From assembly GCF_032595355.1 (NCBI RefSeq), contig NZ_JASMWN010000022.1, positions 1 to 64,000 of the forward strand: 64,000 nucleotides of DNA, read 5' to 3'. The notes below the pieces were generated by a model. The model made no database searches, was not told where the DNA came from, and saw only the letters and a list, made by a program, of their open reading frames with translations. The translations under genes were made by a program, and so were the position numbers. Positions 59,901 to 64,000 of the stretch are shown here, one piece after another. The DNA comes from Sedimentitalea todarodis. GTDB taxonomy: Bacteria; Pseudomonadota; Alphaproteobacteria; Rhodobacterales; Rhodobacteraceae. Every line of letters begins with the position of its first letter. The first letter of the stretch is position 1.

Positions 59901-60239
59901 ACTTTTCTCCTTTGCAAAACTAATTAACATTCGGCTTCGACCGTTGGGTTCCAACAGTGCGACTTTGACAGTCAACCCGCGTAAACCTGATCTGGCTAGA
60001 CCCGAACCACTCTACGGGGCAGATACTACGGGCTTTTGAGTTGAATTCAAGACAAGCGATTCCCGGAAAGCGGGAAAATCTATCTGGCTTAGGTTGTATT
60101 TTTGCCTGTTTGGAAACAGTTTTTGACATCACTCCAGTTGCGTAGCAGCACCTACGAACAACTATCGAATTCCCGGCACGACACGTTTAACTTGTCTCCG
60201 ACAATCGCCCTAAACCTTCGCAAATACAAGGATTTTGAT
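59901..60239. promoter_or_regulatory. 339-bp AT-richer divergent promoter region between praR-like gene and qor
   Basis: The interval is distinctly AT-richer than its neighbours and holds no convincing gene. Visible elements are the TTTGCAAA octamer (59911-59918); a hairpin TTCCCG-GAAAG-CGGGAA (60060-60076); and CTGTTT-GG-AAACAG (60106-60119) followed by TTTTT, which is weakly terminator-like. It must contain promoters for both divergent genes. AAGGA at 60228-60232 is the ribosome binding site of the downstream gene. Confidence 0.45.
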
Positions 60240-61205
60240 ATGCTCGCCTACCAGATAGCAACCAAAGGAGGTGAAGCCGGGCTTGCAGAAATCGCCGTTC
60301 CGGAGCCCGGAACCGGCCAAATCCAGGTCCGGATCATGGCCTGTGGCCTGAATTTTGCGGATCTGCTGACACAAAAAGGAACCTATCAGGATATTCCGGA
60401 TGCACCGTTCACACTTGGGATGGAATTATCGGGAATCATCATGAAAACGGGCGATTCGGTTGACAATCTGTCCGTCGGGGATCGTGTCGCGGTCTTTTCC
60501 GGCCAAGGTGGGTTGGCCGAATTCGGCGTGTTCGACGCCGCGCGCGCAACCCCGATTCCCGAGACGATGAGCTTTGAAGATGCCGCCGCCTTGCAGATCG
60601 CCTATGGTACCAGCCACATGGCGCTGGCCCACCGCGCCCGCCTGCGACCGGGAGAGACCCTGCTGGTGACCGGAGCGGCGGGAGGTGTCGGTTTGACCGC
60701 TGTCGAGATCGGCAAGCTGATGGGCGCCACGGTGATCGCCCATGCCCGAGGTGCCGACAAGCTGGACGTCGCGCGCGCGGCTGGCGCGGACCACCTGATT
60801 GATGATGCGGAAGATCTGCGTGACCGCGTGCTGGCGCTTGGGGGGGCGGATGTCGTTTATGATGCCGTCGGCGGTGCCGCCTTCAAGGCCGCGTTTCGTG
60901 CCTGCAATCCCGAGGGAAGATTGCTTCCGATCGGGTTTGCCAGCGGAGAGGTGCCGAACATTGCCGCCAACCATCTGCTGGTCAAGAATCTCTCGGTTCT
61001 GGGCTTTTACATTGGGGGATACATGAAGTTCCGGCCCGACCTCGTCCGTGACAGTTTCCGACAACTCATCGACTGGCATTCTGCAGGAAAGCTCCACCCG
61101 CACATCAGCCACACCCTGCACCTGTCGCAGGTTGCGGACGGGATAGAGTTGCTGCGAACCCGCAAATCCACCGGCAAGGTCGTCGTTCGCCCGACGGCTA
61201 CCTAG
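60240..61205 (+). CDS. zinc-independent quinone oxidoreductase / NADPH-dependent enoyl-type reductase
   Basis: 321 aa medium-chain dehydrogenase/reductase. GroES-like part: MLAYQIATKGGEAGLAEIAV and GLNFADLLTQKGTYQDIPDA. Nucleotide-binding loop is LLVTGAAGGVGLTAVEIGKL (A-A-G-G-V-G). No zinc-ligand cysteines are present, consistent with the QOR subfamily that reduces quinones or enones with NADPH. The ATG at 60240 with AAGGA before it is chosen over the frame open from 60102. It is convergent with the LysR gene; stops overlap by 4 bp. Confidence 0.88.
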   Translation: MLAYQIATKGGEAGLAEIAVPEPGTGQIQVRIMACGLNFADLLTQKGTYQDIPDAPFTLGMELSGIIMKTGDSVDNLSVGDRVAVFSGQGGLAEFGVFDAARATPIPETMSFEDAAALQIAYGTSHMALAHRARLRPGETLLVTGAAGGVGLTAVEIGKLMGATVIAHARGADKLDVARAAGADHLIDDAEDLRDRVLALGGADVVYDAVGGAAFKAAFRACNPEGRLLPIGFASGEVPNIAANHLLVKNLSVLGFYIGGYMKFRPDLVRDSFRQLIDWHSAGKLHPHISHTLHLSQVADGIELLRTRKSTGKVVVRPTAT

Positions 61206-62083
61206 ACCGCCGCCTTGAGCCTTGCGCGCGGCGTCATGTCGGCAAATGTCGCGCGCAACAGCTCACCGAGCGTCTCGGAGACTTCGCCGCCCTCCCCTTC
61301 ACCACCGTAGAAGTTGATGAAATGCAGCGGCAGCGCTGGCAGAGCGCCCCCATGACTGATGACTTCCACATGTGGCGGATGCGTTCCGTCAAGCATCGCC
61401 ATCACCGCCAGGTCCGCCGCCACGGTCGCTTCGATGGTGCGATCTGAATCGCTGTCCAGCGCCACATTCCATTCGACCCCCGCCGTTTCAAGTGCGCTCA
61501 ACACGATGGGTCGGAAAATGCAGCTGCGCCCCTGGGCCAATTCGACCGGCCGTTTGCGCCAGGCCGTGCCGCCCGGCGCCCCCATCCAGACCAGCGGAAT
61601 CGCCGCCAGCACCTCTGCACCGGGCATCTTTTCCGGCTCGGTCGTGAGAATCATGTCGCATTCCCCACGTTCGAACCGGTCCTTCAGGTTGCGGGTGTTG
61701 GCCGTCACCAGTTGGACCTTTACTCTCGGAAACTTTGCATTGAATTGCTGCAAGACGCGCGGAATCGCCGGATAGACAATGTCATGGGGCACGCCGAGCA
61801 CGATTTCGCCCTCAAAAGCCTGATCCGTCAGCCGCGTGATCAACTCGTCATTCAGCGTCACCATGCGGCGGGCATAGGCCAGCAACTGCTCACCCGATGC
61901 CGTCAGCGCGATGGTTCGCCCTGTCCGGTCGAGCAATTCCAGACCCAACAGCTCTTCCAGCCGCTTGAGCTGCATCGAAACGGCGGACTGGGTCAGGTTC
62001 AGGAACCCGGCTGCCCGCGTCACACCGCCGGAATCGGCAACCGCCACGAAAGAGCGGAGGGTGGTGATGTCGAGGTTTCGCAA
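61202..62083 (-). CDS. LysR-family regulator with a probable TTG start
   Basis: About 293 aa. DNA-binding domain: RNLDITTLRSFVAVADSGGV and LNLTQSAVSMQLKRLEELLG, followed by an effector domain ending in the basic TPRARLKAAV. The likely start is TTG at 62083, eight bases after AAGGA; GTG at 62089 is too close to that site. The only in-frame ATG (62137) is 18 codons upstream with no site. It belongs to a group that includes regulators next to DUF1127 genes in Roseobacters. The downstream QOR is convergent; a LysR-type dyad lies in the divergent promoter. Confidence 0.85.
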   Translation of the reverse strand: MRNLDITTLRSFVAVADSGGVTRAAGFLNLTQSAVSMQLKRLEELLGLELLDRTGRTIALTASGEQLLAYARRMVTLNDELITRLTDQAFEGEIVLGVPHDIVYPAIPRVLQQFNAKFPRVKVQLVTANTRNLKDRFERGECDMILTTEPEKMPGAEVLAAIPLVWMGAPGGTAWRKRPVELAQGRSCIFRPIVLSALETAGVEWNVALDSDSDRTIEATVAADLAVMAMLDGTHPPHVEVISHGGALPALPLHFINFYGGEGEGGEVSETLGELLRATFADMTPRARLKAAV

Positions 62084-62149
62084 TATCACAATCCTTGATG
62101 GTATCTGCAACAAATATTGGCTTTCATCATGAGGCATTCATCAGCATAT

Positions 62150-62164
62150 ATCAAGATAATTGAT
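62150..62164 (+). promoter_or_regulatory. LysR-type box ATCAA-N5-TTGAT between lysR and DUF1127
   Basis: ATCAA-GATAA-TTGAT is a perfect dyad with the T-N11-A spacing of LysR recognition sites. It lies 67 bp upstream of the LysR gene start and 42 bp upstream of the DUF1127 start. The surrounding sequence is AT-rich and probably carries both promoters. This would fit classic divergent autoregulation with activation of the DUF1127 gene. Binding is inferred from symmetry. Confidence 0.5.
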
Positions 62165-62206
62165 CATAAGTCGCAAACCCATCGCCACTCCGAAAGGACA
62201 CAGATA

Positions 62207-62416
62207 ATGACATATATCACTGTTCCCGGTCACGCGCGGTCAAAGCGCCTGTCGCTGACCCATTTGATGACCCGCCGCTTTGATCTCTGGCGCCAGCGTC
62301 GGGCGCTGACCCGTTTGGATGCAGCCGCCTTGCGCGACATCGGCCTGACCCGCAGCGAGGCCGAAACCGAAGCCCGGCGCCCGATCTGGGATGCCCCGGA
62401 AAGCTGGTCCTGCTGA
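62207..62416 (+). CDS. DUF1127 small arginine-rich protein
   Basis: 69 aa, basic. MTRRFDLWRQRRALTRLDAA, then LRDIGLTRSEAETEARRPIW, is the DUF1127 signature (L-x-D-I-G-[LV]-x-R-x-E-[AI]). DUF1127 proteins in alphaproteobacteria bind RNA or affect phosphate and stress physiology; the Rhodobacter protein CcaF1 acts in RNA maturation. GAAAGGAC precedes the ATG at 62207. It is divergent from a LysR gene and followed by a hairpin at 62428-62456. Confidence 0.88.
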   Translation: MTYITVPGHARSKRLSLTHLMTRRFDLWRQRRALTRLDAAALRDIGLTRSEAETEARRPIWDAPESWSC

Positions 62417-62427
62417 CCGGTTTGAGG

Positions 62428-62456
62428 CGATTGCTGGCCCCGGCAGCCAGCAATCG
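62428..62456 (+). terminator. hairpin downstream of the DUF1127 gene
   Basis: CGATTGCTGGC (62428-62438) and GCCAGCAATCG (62446-62456) form a perfect 11-bp stem with a 7-base loop, starting 12 bp after the DUF1127 stop. Only TT follows the stem, so it is a weak intrinsic terminator or a 3'-end stabiliser. In Rhodobacter a DUF1127 transcript carries small RNAs in its 3' region; no repeated CCUCC-type loops are seen here. Confidence 0.55.
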
Positions 62457-62597
62457 TTGACCTTGCCGGCGGTTCATTCGAATTTCGTGGATAAATCCGA
62501 CGGATTTACTTGAAAAAGCCCGCTGCTGATACGATATTCAAGAGGAACGCTGTCGGACCTATCTGGCGGCCCCTTTTGATATGAACGGAGACCTTGA

Positions 62598-63380
62598 ATG
62601 GCTGAATTCGACACGAGTCACATGACAGGCCGGACCGCCGCCGGTGTGCGCACTGCGGCGATCGACGAAGGCCTGCGCGCTCACATGAACAAGGTCTACG
62701 GCACGATGTCCGTAGGCATGCTGATCACATTTGCCGCTGCCTGGGCTTTGGCCGGGCTCGCGGTCAGCGACGTTCCCACCGAATACCAGATCGGGGCGGA
62801 CAAGTATCTGACCGGGCTTGGCCAGGCGCTGTACGCGTCCCCGTTGAAATGGGTGGTCATGTTCGCGCCGCTCGCCTTCGTGTTTGGCTTCAGCGCCGGA
62901 ATCAACCGGATGTCCGCCGCGACGGCACAAATCGTGTTCTATGCTTTCGCCGCGGTCATGGGCGTATCGCTTAGCTCAATCTTCCTGGTTTTCACCGGCT
63001 ACTCGATCATCCAGGTGTTCCTGATCACCTCGGTCGCCTTTGCCGGGCTGTCGCTCTGGGGCTACACAACCAAGAAAGACATCTCGGGCTGGGGCAGTTT
63101 CCTGATCATGGGTGTGATCGGTCTGATCGTCGCATCCATCGTGAACATCTTCTGGCCGATGCCGGGACTGGCTTTTGCCATCTCGATCCTCGGTGTGCTG
63201 ATCTTTGCCGGTCTGACCGCCTATGACACGCAGAAGATCAAGACCACCTACCTGCAGATGGCGCATTCCGGCGACAGCGAATGGTTGGGCAAGGCCGCGA
63301 TCATGGGCGCGTTGAGCCTCTATCTCGACTTCATCAACATGTTCATGTTCCTGCTGCAACTGCTCGGCAATCGGGAATAA
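62598..63380 (+). CDS. Bax inhibitor-1/YccA family membrane protein
   Basis: 260 aa with seven predicted membrane helices. The N-terminus MAEFDTSHMTGRTAAGVRTA and KVYGTMSVGMLITFAAAWAL, then SLSSIFLVFTGYSIIQVF and AGLTAYDTQKIKTTYLQM with a conserved aspartate in the last helices, are the BI-1 family marks. BI-1 homologues form pH-gated calcium leak channels in the membrane; the bacterial physiological role is unclear. GGAGA precedes the ATG. A strong Rho-independent terminator follows 21 bp after the stop. Confidence 0.9.
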   Translation: MAEFDTSHMTGRTAAGVRTAAIDEGLRAHMNKVYGTMSVGMLITFAAAWALAGLAVSDVPTEYQIGADKYLTGLGQALYASPLKWVVMFAPLAFVFGFSAGINRMSAATAQIVFYAFAAVMGVSLSSIFLVFTGYSIIQVFLITSVAFAGLSLWGYTTKKDISGWGSFLIMGVIGLIVASIVNIFWPMPGLAFAISILGVLIFAGLTAYDTQKIKTTYLQMAHSGDSEWLGKAAIMGALSLYLDFINMFMFLLQLLGNRE

Positions 63381-63401
63381 CTCGGAACCCTACCGTATGG
63401 C

Positions 63402-63432
63402 AAAGGGCCGGTCCTTGTGACCGGCCCTTTTT
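63402..63432 (+). terminator. Rho-independent terminator after the BI-1 gene
   Basis: AAAGGGCCGGTC (63402-63413) and GACCGGCCCTTT (63419-63430) form a perfect 12-bp stem with a 5-base loop, and a T5 tract ends it (63428-63432). It lies 21 bp after the BI-1 stop. Since the arms are complementary with A and T at opposite ends, it could terminate in both directions. The DUF1272 gene starts just beyond it, which rules out the open-frame start at 63417. Confidence 0.9.
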
Positions 63433-63449
63433 GCATGTTACCTGATTCC

Positions 63450-63758
63450 ATGCTGGACCTGCGCCCGAATTGTGAAATCTGTGATTGCGACTTGCCACCG
63501 GAATCGACCGAGGCCCGCATCTGCTCCTATGAATGCACCTACTGTGTGACCTGCGCAGAATCGGTTCTCGATAATGTGTGCCCCAACTGTGGGGGCAATC
63601 TGGTGCCGCGTCCGATCAGGCCAAAGAGCAGCTGGCGTCCGACAACCGGGCTGGCCAAGCACCCTGCCTCGACCAAGCGCCGCCACAACACGTGGACAAG
63701 TGCGGAACGACGCGCCCTGTCGGACAAGCTGAAAGATGTACCCCCAACGGAACGATGA
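63450..63758 (+). CDS. DUF1272 cysteine-rich protein
   Basis: 102 aa. MLDLRPNCEICDCDLPPEST followed by EARICSYECTYCVTCAESVL and NVCPNCGGNLVPRPIRP is the DUF1272 signature: eight cysteines arranged as two zinc-knuckle-like sites. The C-terminal 35 residues are basic and not conserved. The start at 63450 is the usual family start; an ATG at 63435 is also in frame. Likely a small metal-binding cytoplasmic protein, function unknown. It lies immediately beyond the terminator and so needs its own promoter or read-through. Confidence 0.85.
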   Translation: MLDLRPNCEICDCDLPPESTEARICSYECTYCVTCAESVLDNVCPNCGGNLVPRPIRPKSSWRPTTGLAKHPASTKRRHNTWTSAERRALSDKLKDVPPTER

Positions 63759-63972
63759 TTGTCTGATCCCGGCAGCCGATTCCATTCCCGGGCAAAGTCA
63801 TCGCCAATGGGCTAGCGCGTTTCGCGCCTGGCTTGGATCGTCTGCTGTGACCTATCGCGTGGAAATCTATGATTTCAGGCAACGTTAGATGCGCCAGCTC
63901 TAACGCGGAACGCTCTAGGAACGGCGGCGTGCAGCCGGCAACGCCATGCGCATTCGGACAGAGGGGAAGCCG

Positions 63973-64000
63973 ATGCCGGGCCGTAGGGTGATTTCCATCG
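63973..64000 (+). CDS. start of an unidentified gene cut by the window end (tentative)
   Basis: An ATG at 63973 is preceded by AGAGGGGAAG, a good Shine-Dalgarno at suitable spacing, and the frame stays open to the window edge (MPGRRVISI...). Nine residues are not enough to judge family or even coding status. The 214 bp before it hold no other supported feature. Confidence 0.25.

Noticed and set aside
62417..62597. Possible CcsR-type small RNA array after the DUF1127 gene, as in Rhodobacter
   Set aside because: Only one hairpin is present and its loop lacks the CCUCC-type anti-Shine-Dalgarno motif. No repeat units follow.
63616..63882. A minus-strand frame beginning MPEIIDFHAIGH across the DUF1272 end
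   Set aside because: It overlaps the DUF1272 coding region antisense, has no Shine-Dalgarno, and only the first 20 residues lie outside that gene.

Overview
The window is about 64 kb of a moderately high-GC alphaproteobacterial chromosome, almost certainly from the Roseobacter group (Rhodobacterales). The evidence is the set of small lineage-typical families (DUF6497, DUF4174, DUF6492, DUF1127, DUF1272), the perM-hdaA-ppk-ppx block, a pccB-pccA-scpA block with a PccR/ScfR regulator, and many short same-strand operons with ATGA or TGATG overlaps. I found no rRNA, tRNA, CRISPR array, insertion sequence or prophage.

Layout. 1-5.2 kb: hexuronate catabolism (uxuB, uxaC, divergent kdgK), with decayed remains of kdgF and kduI between uxuB and uxaC. 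5.2-7.2 kb: thioesterase, 3-methyladenine glycosylase, HExxH lipoprotein. 7.2-8.1 kb: two tandem c-type cytochromes behind a probable FNR box. 8.1-14.3 kb: lolD, lolC/E, three surface-glycan-type genes, and proS. 14.4-20 kb: perM, hdaA, ppk1, ppx (DnaA inactivation and polyphosphate turnover). 20-23.3 kb: assorted genes (EEP nuclease, TerB/DnaJ co-chaperone, GNAT, MAPEG), with a truncated glyoxalase-like start fused to the GNAT gene. 23.3-34.8 kb: propionyl-CoA assimilation (scpA, pccA, pccB, pccR) interspersed with small secreted or lipoprotein genes and a drug-efflux MFS gene. Paired TTTGCAAA motifs lie at pccR and a related cluster lies upstream of pccB. 35-40.3 kb: secreted nuclease and a betI-betC-GST-betA operon making betaine aldehyde from choline sulfate. 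40.3-44.5 kb: DUF1036 protein, EamA transporter, argO/argP pair. 44.5-53.2 kb: yebC, two SLC13-type transporters with RCK_C domains, amidotransferase, FAD dehydrogenase, EamA transporter, ymdB. 53.3-59.9 kb: globin, 5-formyl-THF cyclo-ligase, mgtE, guanine and 8-oxoguanine deaminases, histidinol-phosphatase-type enzyme, PraR-like regulator. 60-64 kb: quinone oxidoreductase, LysR regulator, DUF1127, Bax-inhibitor-1 protein, DUF1272.

How the genes work together. Most of the window is housekeeping or central metabolism. Two catabolic modules can be read end to end. One is glucuronate to fructuronate to mannonate (uxaC, uxuB), with 2-keto-3-deoxygluconate phosphorylated by KdgK; the dehydratase is not in the window. 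The other is propionyl-CoA to methylmalonyl-CoA to succinyl-CoA (PccAB, ScpA), with its own regulator. No wholly new system is evident. The best leads are the kdgF/kduI decay between two intact genes, the TTTGCAAA operators, the FNR box before the cytochrome pair, a 17-bp perfect stem-loop near 53.26 kb, the truncated glyoxalase-like start, the glycan genes inside a housekeeping block, and several short genes that length-based gene calling would miss.
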